Assembly: GCA_027605045.1 (NCBI GenBank)
Contig: JAQFWX010000002.1
Coordinates: forward strand, 1,240,001-1,304,000
Origin: Phallus indusiatus
Lineage: Eukaryota > Basidiomycota > Agaricomycetes > Phallales > Phallaceae
Reading direction: 5' to 3'
DNA length: 64,000 nucleotides
Every line of letters starts with the position of its first letter. Position 1 is the first letter of the stretch. Below the pieces are notes generated by a model. That model searched no databases. It worked only from the letters and a program-made list of their open reading frames with translations, and was not told the origin of the DNA. This document shows, in pieces, positions 22,401 through 33,674 of the stretch. The position numbers were made by a program, and so were the translations under genes.

Positions 22401-25224
22401 GGAAACGGAACCAAATTACCCCCGGACCAGGCGAAAGCCCAGTCATCGTAAGCGTTGTCGCCGTAGTCGGCGTCGCAGGTGTCATCACCGCACCAGCAGC
22501 AGCGACGGCGGCAACACCAGTCGCAGTCGAAGCCGTAGCCGTAGCACTCGGAGGTGGAAACGCAGAAAACGAGGTTGTCGTCGGCGTAGCAGTTGTCCCA
22601 GGACCAGCCGACATAGATGAAGACGCTCCAACCATAGATATAACCGACGGTCCAACGCGAATAGGAAAAGGAAGCACTCTAAGCGGATCACTTCGTCTAC
22701 TCCTCTGACTTCCGAATTTAGCATCTCCAGTTTCTCCAGCTACTCCTTCTCCTCCTTCTCCTCTAGCAGTGGGAATATTGTTGTCCGTCCCACCAGGTGG
22801 TGGTGGTAAAATATCGCTCAACCCGAATTCAGAATCAAGCCCCATACCTGTACCTGCCCCGCCGCCGCCGCCGCTCCGAGATTGTAATAGGACACTGCGA
22901 TGTAAAACACTCTGCTTAAGCACTTCATCAAGCCCTCTCAAAACATCCGAATCCAACGAAATTCCATTCCCGCTTAACCCGCTTTCACCACTTCCACCAC
23001 TCCCATTACCTCCTTCATTATTTTTCTTCGCGCCCTCCTCGTCTTCAACGTCAGCTCCAATGGAAGGACCGACACCAACACCAACGCCGCCGCTCGCGCT
23101 TGCACTCATATTCGCGTCAGGATACCATTTTCCTCCACTATTGGTAAGACACAACTCCCAAGCTTCGCGGATCCGTTTTCGGGTCCCGCGTTTCCAGTTC
23201 CAGCTATCGCTCAGTGGAGGATCTTCAGCTGTATATGCGCGGGCCGGTGGAGTCGGATAAGACGAATAAGAGTACGAATATGAGTATGGGGAGTAGTTCG
23301 TTGTAAACGTGGTTGCGGGACGAATGATTTGAGATTGGGGAGTTTGAAATTGAATACTCTGTTGGTGGTGTGGGTGTTCTTTTTCGGTGTTGCGAGGTGA
23401 AAGAGGAGGGGGAGAAACGGGCGAAAAAAATGAGCTTGTTACTGATTCATCGAGATGAGCTGATGTATCTGACGCAGGAACTCGTCTTTGTCCACCACCT
23501 CGTCGTGAATGTCGGTGATGATGATGACGGCGAGAGGACGATCCTCTTCCTCTTCCGCCCCGTTTTCTCCAAGGACTGAGATTAACATTAACAAATGCCC
23601 AACCGGATTCATCCTCGTTGTCATCGTCCAATTCAACTTCACTTTCTGGATCGGGGTACTCTTCCCACCTGTATCGCGGACCGCATATACCGGCACATGC
23701 TGAACCCGAAAGAATCCAAAGCGTGGTGCTTTTGGAAAAAAAAGGAAGTTATTTGTTTCTGAATAAATCCTGATAATAATGGTTGGAACTTACAAACTCC
23801 CTAAGAGGACAACGCATCTCCAAAGTGTCCATGCGGCATTTGCAAATAAGATACCACGCGCATAAGATGACAATGCACCAGTACTAGAATTGAAATACGT
23901 GGCGTCGCGTCCCAAATTCGGACCGGCGGGTGATTGAAGAAGAAGAGCGACAGAAAGAGCAGCGCGTGGAAGGAGCGAAAGAACGGTTGGTGTGTTTTGG
24001 GAGAGGAGATAAGCTGATTCGGCGATGTAGGGTGTGAAAGCTGGAAGGAGGGAGAAGAAACCTGTGGACGTTGATGATGTGGAGGTTGTAGAAGTGGATG
24101 TGGAAGCTGATTGGGTGCGAGTGTGAGTTGGTTGTGGTGGTGGTTGAGGTTGGGGAGATTGGGGAGGAGGTGGGGTGCGAGGACGGGAGGTCAGGGAGGC
24201 TGTTGGTGAGGCTGAGAGGTGGGGCGGTGTGATGAGGGGAGGAGAGGAAGTTGGTCGGGTGAAGAGTGAGCGGAAAGATGGACGGGCTGAGCGGCGTATA
24301 TAGGCTAGGAAACAGTAATTCGAATATGAAGTCAAAGCTGCGAGGTTGTGTGCCGGAGATGAGAGATAGATTGGGAGTATGAGTGGTCGTTCTGTACCAT
24401 GGCGTGAATTAGCGAGTGGTATAATGATATGTAGTTAGTTACACTTACTGATGCGCCAGCGCCTCCAGAAACAATAAACGAGTTCGTAAAGTATGAATAT
24501 GAGTATTATCTGGATGAAGTAGCATGCTATGTAGGCTGAGGCTGCAAGATTCCAGTTGCGAGGATTGGTTAATGGACCAGGGTGTTTTGCTGTTCTGAAG
24601 AGAAAATGAGCAAGCAAGCAAGGGTATAATAGAGAAAGAAACGCACTGGATAATCATGAATACGACGTTAAAATCAAAAAAAGTTTGTAAAATAAGGTGG
24701 CCGAAGACGAAGAGAGGATGGAGTCTATACCGAATGCGCATGAAAATAGTTGGGGAACGGAGTAAAGCCAGATGAAGACTCGGAGCACGGAAACGAGGTT
24801 GAGGGCGATGATGAGGAAGAAAAGGACGTCGTGCTAAGACATGTTCCTGTTGTTGTTGTTGTAGAGGAACACGAGTCTCGGCTGAATCACCGGTATGCTC
24901 CCGGAGTGCTTCATCGGGAAGCGGGCCCTCGCCGATGCGCCAGCGGTCAGCATCCCGCGCGATGATGCGTACGCTGCGAGGAGTAGCTTTGCGACCTTGT
25001 ATAGGAGCGGGTATTGACGAGGGAGTAGTAGCTGCAGAGAACAGATCTTGTGCAGGGGTACGACCATGTGAAGAAGGCGGGTACATGTCTGCGGAGTCAC
25101 GGACTGTACTTGGAACTGGAGGAGGAGGTCTTTTTGGAAGCCAAGACGGGTATGAAACTGATTGGGACTGAGAATGTGAATAGGAAGGAGAATATGAATG
25201 TTCTCCGTCAGATGTTGTCGACAT
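19453..25224 (-). CDS. Large membrane-anchored protein with acidic and Ser/Arg-rich disordered tail
   Basis: Well-supported exons: 25224-24647, 24594-24449, 24391-23794, 23728-22420 (all phases consistent). Next comes an exon from 22375 in the acidic frame, a Ser/Arg/Gly-rich block around 21,900-21,420, and a last block from about 21,390 to the stop at 19,453. The N-terminus is Ser/Pro/Gln-rich, followed by hydrophobic segments (FVFGHLILQTFFDF, ACYFIQIILIFILYELVYCF, AESAYLLSQNT region and others), so it is probably a multi-pass membrane protein. The tail includes an about 75-residue Glu/Asp/Tyr block and long Ser, Gly and Pro runs. The two junctions near 21.9 kb and 21.4 kb change frame; phase-compatible introns exist but cannot be chosen by eye, and indels are the alternative. 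Family not recognised. Confidence 0.65.
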
Positions 25225-25897
25225 TGTGTGTCCAGGGAAATTAAGGTTGGAATGAAATTAGGGAGCTTTAGAATAATAATTAGATTAGTTGTTTTTGGAA
25301 TATGATTTGCGGCCGTGGGTATTGATGGATTGGTATAATACACGCGTACTACACGTGGTGGACGACGACGAGGCTCGAGGAGGAGGCAAAGCACACACTC
25401 TCAGCTCTTTTTTCCCTTTTGGCGTCGTTTTGTTTTGTCGGGCCAAACAAAAACAATGCTTGCCCTTTCTGGCCGATCGCCTATCACGTGCCTGACACAC
25501 GGCGCGTCTTTGACTCTTCTTTTAATTCCTTGAGAGATTAAACTGCGTGTACTTGTTATACATAAGTATGTACATAACATCACCGGGAGCTGTTACCGAA
25601 ATATTCAACATACCCCCGCAAAAAAATTGACGCAAGGAATTGAAATGCAAATCAATCACGTGTCATACAAGGTCATCCACGTCATGATCAGCCAACGGAG
25701 TCAATTTCAAGGATTTCGGAATCCAATTGGCACATCCAGGTGTGTATATTTTAAACGGTTCATCTTTGTTTTTAAAAGACACTGGATAAAAACAGAATTT
25801 CCTGTTCAGTCTACTATTCACGATGAGCGCCTAAAAGCAACGCGCGTGTCACATTCCATCACATTTTCATTCCTCACGCTGATCTACATATAACGCC
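25225..25897. promoter_or_regulatory. Divergent promoter region
   Basis: Lies between the ATG of the large membrane protein (minus, 25224) and the prolidase ATG (plus, 25898). It is CT/AG-rich near 25400-25460. No ORF or RNA was recognised. Confidence 0.45.
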
Positions 25898-28027
25898 ATG
25901 CTCCCGCTTGAGCAACACGTTCAGAAAGTAATTCACAACTTGACCAAACTCTTACCTGATGACCTTCGTACCAAAGTGAGTTTTATCCACGAATCGCCCA
26001 CAACCGCAGCCGTCAACTCAAATCATATTCTAGTCACAAATCATCATTCTCAACGGCGCTCAGACACCATTCAGAAATGACACTGATCGTGAAATGACAT
26101 TTCGCCAGGAAAGTAACTTCCACTAGTAGCTTACTGCACACTGACTTTTTGCTTCAGGAATCCAACTTTTTCTATCTCTCCAATTTCAATACTCCAGACT
26201 CCCATCTCCTGATCCTCCATACCCCTTCCACCACCACCACATCCTAAATCTATTCATACCACCTTTAGATCCTCTCCTCATCATGTGGAGCGTGCCTCCA
26301 CCCTCAATGGTCGAAACAATATCAGAATACAAAGACGTCGCATCAATCCTAGCAACCCCCCTTCTCGTCTCCCAACTCGGTACTCTACTTATCTCACATC
26401 CTGATGCAGTCATTCACACTCTCCCACTATGGCCGGATCATCCATTCCCACCTCAACCCTCCGATCTAAAGTCATTTCTATCCGGCGCGAAGCATAACGT
26501 CATAACCGCGGAATATCTCCTCCCAGCTATTCATCTCGCAAGATTGATTAAAACTCCTGCCGAAATCGCTTTGATCCGCAAAGCAAACGAGATCTCCTCT
26601 AGAGCTCATGAGGTATGAACCACTTAATCAGAAGTGGTACACAAAACGCTTACCACTTATCTAGGTCATAATGCGTCTCTTAGGCAAAGGCGTTAAACAT
26701 CTCGTCTACAGAGATCCATTAAGCGAGAAGAAAGGTATCCCAGCACTACCAGGGGAATGGCTCATCGAAAAGGAAGCCGAAGCCGAAGCAGTTTTCGTAG
26801 CAAGTTGCCGCCGAGAAGGGTATATACCTCAGCTTTGTATTTAGTTAATCTTTCTGACACACACTTAGAGCCGTTCATCAAGCTTATCTCCCAATTGTCG
26901 CAGCTTCAACTCGCGCAGCAACATTACACTATTGCTGCAACGATAAAGAGTTTGCTTGGGGTCCTATCAGACAACATCAACATGGAAACGGACATGCAGG
27001 GCACGATCATGTTGACGAAGGGGCGATATCGCGTGGAGAAAGGGATTTTATACCCCAGGGTATGCAGTCATACCAATTCAAATTTCGATTCCCTGATTTT
27101 TTCTTCTGCTATGTAGTCCTTTTGATCGATGCAGGCGCTGAATGGGATAATTACGCGAGTGACAGTGAATAATTAGATCCCCATTTTTTTGATAATTTTA
27201 TTGACGTCTCAATTTTAGTCACTCGTACAATGCCCGTAGGTAATGGCGGAAAGTTTACACCCGAAGCACGAGAAATATACTCCATCGTTCTCAAAATGCA
27301 AGAGGTAATGAATGAAAAGGTTTTTTTTTTAAATTGTGTTTGAGTCTGAATTATTTTCTAGGAATCCATGACCGCTCTCAAACCAGGCATACACTGGGAC
27401 GAAATTCAATACCTCTGCCATCAGATTCTCATCCGCGAATTTATACGGTTGGGTATATTCAAAGGTGAAGAAAAAGATGTCCTCGAGAGTGGCGTTTCTT
27501 CGGCATTCTGTGAGTTTGTTTGTCTCATTCTGGTCACTTTTTTGATATATGTTTTTTTTTTTTCAAAGTCCCCCACGGTGTAGGCCATTCCCTCGGCCTG
27601 GACGTACACGACGTACCAAGCGCCAGCAAACCAGCCGGACCAGACGGAAAACTTCTCCCTCAGTATGAGAGCGACCTGGCACGAAGTACTCACTCTTCAT
27701 TCTACACCTACCTCAGACTTCGGAGGACTATCGAAGCAGGGATGATTGTCGTAAGCGTCTTCTTTTGCAGCTATTCTTGCTTCTTCAGTTTCACATATTT
27801 GCGCTTATTTCTAGACCGTTGAACCTGGTTGCTACTTCTCCCCACATCTTCTCGCGCCCGTCCGAAACTCGACGCTCATCGATCACGTCACATTGAGCAA
27901 ATACGAAAGTGTAGGCGGTGTGAGAATCGAGGACGTTGTACTTGTTACGAGTGATGGATGTGAGAATCTGACTACGGTTGGGAAGAGTGTTGAGTGGGTT
28001 GAAGGGGTTTGTTCTGGTGAAACTTGA
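25898..28027 (+). CDS. Xaa-Pro dipeptidase (prolidase, M24B) with an abnormal exon 2/3 junction
   Basis: Prolidase cleaves X-Pro dipeptides using two metal ions. Exons by canonical sites: 25898-25975, 26034-26112, 26158-26612, 26665-26819, 26869-27059, 27117-27164, 27219-27304, 27362-27509, 27569-27750, 27815-28027 (544 aa). The M24 metal ligands are visible: LLIDAGAEW and ASDITRT (two Asp), FFPHGVGHSLGLDVHD (His), TVEPGCYFSP and VGGVRIEDVV (two Glu). RREGAVHQAYLPIVAASTRA also fits the family. At exon 2/3 the expected donor after TFRQ reads CAG-GAAAGT instead of CAG-GT. Splicing 4 nt later (26113) keeps the frame open but makes about 28 residues non-homologous; the expected ESNFFYLSNFNTPDSHLLIL is encoded in another frame of exon 3. 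The gene is otherwise complete. It may be damaged or mis-sequenced here. Confidence 0.85.
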
Positions 28028-28527
28028 AAACACCATTTTTTGGATATTGTATAAGAAGAAGAAGAAAGGAAAGTGTCTTTTAATAGGTTTGTCACATGGG
28101 ACTTTTTGGTGTATGTATACATGTGTGTATGCTATTGAAGTATCCAATTTATCAGTTGACAGTTCACGACGTCTATTGAATTTACGGCACGAAAGTCCAT
28201 CGGTGATGTTTAAAAAGATAATACGTATCAGTCACTCAACCGTATTGTAACCTTTCCATTTGCCGAGCAAGTCAAAAGAATTGAACGAACGAACGATGTT
28301 TAATGCCAGAAGCAGCGCCGATCTGATAAAACAGCAGTCGACTTGAGAGGCGTTATAAATAGCTTTATTCATGTCTGTGATTGATCGAGATCTTAAAGTG
28401 CGCATATATATTTGAACGTAACAATTTCATACACTAAACGTTTCATAAGATGCGGCGTGTATCTATGGCATCATAGCGCAGAGAAAAAGGCCAGAGAAGA
28501 TTCTTTAAACTCGAATTTCCTTGTCTG

Positions 28528-29873
28528 TTACTGGAGTTTTCTGAAACCGAAGAGACTTGCTCCAATGGCTCTCGTTTCTTCTTTCGTATATTCGGCCCAG
28601 CTGCAGACACACAGATTATCCATTTAGAGGAAAGACCAGCTACCAGATAAAGAAAATAAACTTACGAATCTGGTTCCCATTTCTCAGGAACACCTAATCC
28701 TTTATAAACTGCCGGGCGTGCCACTATGCGCTTAACCCAATTTTCGAGGTTGGGATAATCTTTTATATCGATACCAACAAATTTTGCACTGCGGATCCTT
28801 TGATATGCCCAAGAACAACACGTTAATGTCAAGCCAAATACAGATAGAGAGTGAGATGTATGTACCAGCCACTATTCATACCGTCAGAGCTCAGTGTCAT
28901 TGGCAGTTACACAGAGCAAGAAAAACTAGTGCTCACAAATTTTTGATATCTGCTAAACTGTAATGCGGTCCAACCAGCCACTCTCGTCCCTTCAGACGCT
29001 CTTCAAGCACCGAAAAAAGTCGTTTGGCTTCGTCCTGTGACGAATATCAATAGCAATAAGTTGTATGCGGGTGTATATAGTATGAAAAAATGCATACGTT
29101 GTAGCGTTTAAGGGCATAGGGAATATCTTCCGGAGCGAAACGCAGGTAATGTGCACTAATATAGATCAAGGTTCAGCGCATACATTAAACTGGCAAACCT
29201 GGGATTAAGGTTGTCTTACGCTTGTCCACACCTGCAATGTCATTCGTACTTAGTTCCTACTGAGTTAAATATACACCCAAAGTGTCGCTTACATTGGTCC
29301 CAACCCTCCATCTGAAAAGAAAAGCCACTGAAGTTGTTCGCTGAACAATATGGGTTCTTTAATCGGATCATACGAAATTATATGTTTCGTGTCAAAATGT
29401 TGCGCAATATCTGATAGTAGTATGTCAAAAATATCAGAACGCTTGCTGTTAGTAATAGAAACGTACAAAGTAGGATGGCGCAAGATTCCATAATGGCAAA
29501 ATCTTCCCTGGAATGATCAACCAGAGCGGGGAAGCGACCTATATATGCGCGATTTAACAAAGGGAATTACATAGACGCATCTTACAGACCATTGGGGTTA
29601 ATTTTCAAATACCATTCGCTTTTGTGCTCCTTGTCTTTCAGGGAAGGGGCTTTTAAATTGTCTACAACAGCGAGCTTGTAAGTAAATATTCTTTGTGGAG
29701 GCTGTGAGGCTAAAGACGTACAGGGAATGTTTAGTTCCTCGAGAGCGACTGGAACGCATTGCGCTATTCAATCAAATGGGATGAGTAAAGTGTTATACGA
29801 CAAAGGAAAGAGCAACAAACGACTAACTTGCAGGTGAAGTGGTCGTATAAAGAGTAAACTGTGGAGAGGACAT
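28528..29873 (-). CDS. Glutathione S-transferase, Ure2-type, copy 1 (intact)
   Basis: GSTs conjugate glutathione to electrophiles or reduce peroxides. Ten exons: 29873-29828, 29763-29590, 29538-29467, 29410-29293, 29231-29220 (12 nt), 29155-29098, 29034-28937, 28871-28866 (6 nt), 28797-28666, 28600-28528. Total 263 codons, 262 aa, all phases consistent. The thioredoxin-like half carries INPNGRFPALVDHSREDFAI and MESCAIL, a typical Ure2-type glutathione-binding region; the C-terminal half has RFAPEDIPYAIKRY, LEERLKGR, SLADIKN and DYPNLENWV. Exon 2 includes an in-frame 17-residue stretch (TSLASQPPQRIFTY region) where copy 4 appears to splice out an intron. The gene faces the prolidase tail-to-tail. 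Confidence 0.9.
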
Positions 29874-30568
29874 ATTACTGATGTTCAATGTGAGTTATTC
29901 ACAAGGGACTGGAGAACAAGTGCTTTTATATTTGAAATATGTATACCAGACAGGTCAGATGAATACGTCCATCGTAACCATTTCCAAGACAAAACGCAGT
30001 GTAATCAAATAACTAGTGAATAGTTATTGTCAATTCTCTTTGAGGTAGCGAATAGAACCTGTGTCTTTTCTAAAAGAATTCTGAAAGGTAATACGGTGCA
30101 CGCCTCGGTGGGGGCATCCTCCAGGCTCCAATTGAGTCGGCAAACACTACCAGAAGAGCCCTTAGTAAGTACCAAGTAAATCACAGGCGGAATTCCTCGA
30201 TTCCAAATTCATTATTAATGGAGCCCCATTTGGGGAAGGGGTCTTGCTAAGAAAGAGCGCAAATCAGTGACTTGGTGTATTTAGTGTATTATTGGCACGG
30301 ATTTCCCAGGTTCAGTTTAGCATATACTCATAATATTAGATTCCCGAGAGTTCCATTAATACAAGTGATCATCAAACTTTCCACATCACGTTGAGCAGGC
30401 TTTGCAGTGTACAATTGAGTTTATTTCTCATTCACTGAACGGAGCCTGGATACGGTACACGTATGCTTGAAAATGTCATGACTAAGTACATAAACATTCC
30501 ATAGAAATGCGACACGTCATCGAATAGACCATTCAAATTGACGCTAGCTCAGAAAAAAAAAATGCTGA

Positions 30569-31020
30569 TCATTCGGCTTTCTTGAAACCAAAGATACTTG
30601 CGCCCATGGCTCGAGTTTCCTCTTTTGGAAAGTTGACTCGGCTGTAACAGAATCGGATTCCGATTGTTTATTTCGTAAAGAAGATCAGTTTTATTAGTGT
30701 AAAACGGACAAATGTATAGACTTACGAGTCTGAATCCCATTTTCTGGGAACATTTAGTCCTTTATCAATTTTCAAACGATTCATTACCTGCGCCAGCCAG
30801 TTTTCGAGATTGGGGTACTCTTTTATATTAACACCAAGCAATTTTGCGCAGCGAATCTTTCAATGCGACCCTAAAATGAGAATGACATCAGTGATCTGGG
30901 TGAGGTTATTCACCCTTCCCAGCCGTTCTCAGAGTCTCCAGAAGCTCTGAGAACGGCTGGAATTATCATGCACTATTACACAAATACAGCGTCTGAGCTC
31001 AATCTCGCCTTAATAAAAAG
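30569..31020 (-). pseudogene. GST copy 2, truncated remnant
   Basis: Keeps the last exon (30641-30569, ending in GFKKAE), exon 9 (30856-30726) and a catgca copy of the 6-nt microexon (30972-30967). At the exon 9 acceptor GAAG-G has become GAAAG-, so the site shifts one base and the frame is lost. Upstream (right) the gene stops abruptly at 31020, where prolidase sequence in the opposite orientation begins. It resembles copy 4 more than copies 1 and 3, as expected if it is the duplicated 3' half of that gene. Confidence 0.85.
30919..30960. repeat. Perfect 16-bp inverted repeat (hairpin)
   Basis: Arms ccagccgttctcagag (30919-30934) and its exact reverse complement (30945-30960) flank a 10-nt loop. 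It lies in an intron position of the truncated GST copy 2, 60 bp from the duplication junction, and is absent from the matching place in unit 2. Confidence 0.9.
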
Positions 31021-31021
31021 G

Positions 31022-31640
31022 GAATCTATAACCGCTCTCAAAACAGGCATACACTGGAACGAAATTCAATACCTCTGCCATCAAAGTCTCGTCCGCGAAT
31101 TTATAAGATTGGGTATATTCAAAGGTGAAGAAAAAGATGTCCTCGAGAGTGGTGTTACTTTTACATTCTGTAAGTTTATTTGTTTTCTTTTGAATTTTTT
31201 TCTCTTATCTGATTTTTTTCCCCAAAGTCCCTCACGGTGCAGGCCATTCCCTCGGCCTGGACGTACACGTCGTGCCAAGCGCCAGTAAACCAGCCGGACC
31301 AGATGGAAAAGCGACCTCGCGCGACGAACTCGCACTTCATTCTACACCTATCTCAGACTTCGAAGGACTATCGAAGCAAGGATGATTGTCGTAAGCGTCA
31401 TCTTTTGCATTTATTCTTACTTCAGTTTCACATGTTTGCGCTTACTTCTCCCCACATCTTCTCGCACCAGTTCGAAACTCGACACTCATCGATCACATCA
31501 CACTGAGCAGATACGAAAGTGTAGGCGGTGTGGGAATTGAGGATGTTGTACTTGTTACGAGTGATGGGTGTGAGAATTTGACTACGGTTGGGAAGAGCGT
31601 CGAGTGGGCTGAGGGGGTTTGTTCTGGCGAAATTTGAAAA
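31022..31640 (+). pseudogene. Prolidase 3' fragment (dead copy)
   Basis: Corresponds to exons 8-10 of the intact prolidase (27362-28027). It still shows the LKTGIHWNEIQYLCH and SLGLDVH motifs. A deletion after PAGPDGK shifts the frame to a stop, and the TVEPG segment with a metal-binding Glu is deleted near 31450. No start, promoter or N-terminal half is present. It arose as the left edge of duplication unit 2. Confidence 0.88.
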
Positions 31641-31800
31641 CACCACTGGCTTTTTTTTGGACATTGTAATACGGGACAAATTCATGTGTATATGCTATTG
31701 AAGTATCCAATTTATCAGTTGACAGTTCACAAGGCCTATTAAATCTTACAGCGCGACGTCTATTGGTGATATTGTCCGTTTTGTAGCCATTCTGATCGCA

Positions 31801-31860
31801 GCTCGCTGAACAAGTTATCGTATACCATGATACGCTTGGTATCAAAGTATTGCGCAGTAT
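31801..31860 (-). pseudogene. Relic of GST exon 4
   Basis: Reverse-strand translation gives a degraded version of the exon 4 block (DIAQYFDTKR, then FSE), matching the intact YIAQHYDTKH region. It lies between the dead prolidase fragment and GST copy 3 and has no clear counterpart in unit 1. It suggests an older GST copy in this position. Confidence 0.55.
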
Positions 31861-32317
31861 CTGGAAAAAAGAATCGTCGTCAATTGAAAAGAGTTGAACA
31901 ATCGAACGATTAGTGAAAATATGTTTAAAAGCGGCGCCGAACGATAAAACAAGAGCTGAACAATGCTACTAGGTGATGTCCTAGTGCGGTAAGTGCTTCT
32001 AGCCTTTCTGGTATCTCCTGATGATCCAGGTCACATGAGATTTTTTTAATAGCTTTTTAGGTCATTTTGGGAGTTCGGGTCAAGTGATTTATCGATTTTA
32101 AGCCAAAGGGGCGTGCGCGGATAAAGATTGGAGGCTGAGTTGAGAGGGGTGTTGACTAGCCTCATTTAGGTGTGTGGTTTATCGGAGTTTCCGGGTACAT
32201 ATATGCTTTGATACGTAACAAGTCAATACATAAACGTTAAGATGCGACGTGAATCTTTGGCATCATATTAAAAGAAAAGGGCAAAGAAGATACTTTGAAC
32301 TCGAACTTCTTCTTCGA

Positions 32318-33674
32318 TTACTCGAGTTTTCTGAAACCGAAGATACTTGCCCCAATAGCTCTAGTCACTTCTTTCGGAGATTCAGCTCGGCTGTAGACCA
32401 TTCAGATTATTTATTCAAGAACCGGCGACCAGCCATCAGATGAAGAAAAATAGACTCACGAATCTGGATCCCATCTTTCAGGAACGCTTAACCCTTTGTT
32501 GGCTCCCGGGCGTGCCACTATGCGCTTAACCCAATTTTCGAGGTTGGGATAATCTTTTATATCAATTCCAAGGAATTTCGCACTACGAATCCTTTGATAC
32601 GCCCAAGAACAACACGTTAATATCAGACCAAATACAAATAAAGGGTGAGATGTACCAGCCACTATTGCCGTCAGAGTTCTTTGTCAGTTACACAAACACC
32701 ACTGAGAGCAAAGACAATTGCTCACAAATTTTTAATATCTGCTAAACTGTAATGTGGTCCGACCAGCCAGTCTCTTCCCTTCAGACGCTCTTCAAGCACC
32801 GAAAAAAGTCGTTTGGCTTCGTCCTGTGACGAACATTAATAGCTATAAGTAAAATGTGGGTGTATATAGTATGAAAAAATTCATACGTTGTAGCGTTTAA
32901 TGGCATAGGGAATATCTTCCGGAGCGAAACGCAGGTAGTGGGCACTAACATAGATCAAGTTCAGCGGATACATCAAACTGGCAAACCTGGGGTTAAGGTT
33001 TTCTTACGCTTGTCCACACCTGCAATGTCATTCGTGCTCAAATCCTACTGAATTAAAAAAATGCGACTTACATTGGCGCGACTCCTCCGTCTGCAAAGAA
33101 GAGCCATTGAAGTTGTTCGCTGAAAAATGTAGGTTCTGCAATCGGATCGTACGAAATTATATGTTTGGTATCATAGTGTTGCGCGATATCTATAAAAAAT
33201 TCATGTCATAAAGATTGAACTGTCACTGTAATAGAGAGACTCACAAAGGAGGATAGCGGAAGATTCCATAATGGCGAAGTCCTCCCTGGAGTGGTCAACC
33301 AGAGCGGGGAAGCGACCTATATATGCGCAACTCAACATATTTAGGGAATTAAAAGCGTCATGATATATGGAGTCTTTTACAGACCATTGGGGTTGATTTT
33401 CAAGTACCATTCGCTTTTTTGCTCCTTGTCTTTCAGGGAAGGGGCTTTCAAGTTGTCTACAACAGCGAGCTTGTAAGTGAATATTCTTTGTGTGTGAGGC
33501 TGTGAGGCTAAAGACGTACAGGGAATGTTTAGTTCCTCGAGAGCGACTGGAACGCATTGCGCTAATTAATCAAATAATGGAATGAGTAAAGTGATATACG
33601 ACGAAGGATAGAGCAATAAACGACTAACTTGCAGGTGATGTGGCTGTATAAAGAGTAAACTGTGGAGAGGACAT
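32318..33674 (-). CDS. Glutathione S-transferase, Ure2-type, copy 3 (intact)
   Basis: Exons 33674-33629, 33561-33385, 33316-33245, 33189-33072, 33019-33008 (12 nt), 32944-32887, 32823-32726, 32661-32656 (6 nt), 32591-32460, 32390-32318; 264 codons, 263 aa. It is the tandem duplicate of copy 1 with the same exon pattern, and differs by one codon in exon 2. NGRFPALVDHSRED, MESSAIL, AKFLGIDIKDYPNLENWV and SVPERWDPDS are intact. Splice sites are all canonical. The retained frame and microexons argue that it is still functional. Confidence 0.9.

Larger units (their letters stand above)
27360..31020. repeat. Tandem segmental duplication, unit 1
   Basis: Runs from prolidase exon 8 through the first complete GST (28528-29873), the 29.9-30.5 kb spacer and the 3' part of a second GST. 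It corresponds in order and orientation to 31021-34817. The right end, just after a taataaaaag tract in a GST intron, is joined directly to prolidase exon 8 of unit 2. Confidence 0.85.

Noticed and set aside
22430..22700. Cys/Trp/Tyr-rich alternative frame on the minus strand (resembles a Cys-rich protein)
   Set aside because: It is an off-frame reading of Ala/Thr/Pro codons; variable bases fall in third positions of the other frame, which is therefore the coding one.
22031..22708. 225-codon Phe/Ile/Leu-rich + strand ORF that looks like a membrane protein
   Set aside because: It is the reverse complement of the Glu/Asp/Tyr block; hydrophobicity comes from pyrimidine-rich antisense of GAA/GAT codons.
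30541..31020. Idea that a transposon carried the prolidase fragment into GST copy 2
   Set aside because: The order of genes and matching spacers is fully explained by one tandem duplication; no terminal repeats or target duplication needed.
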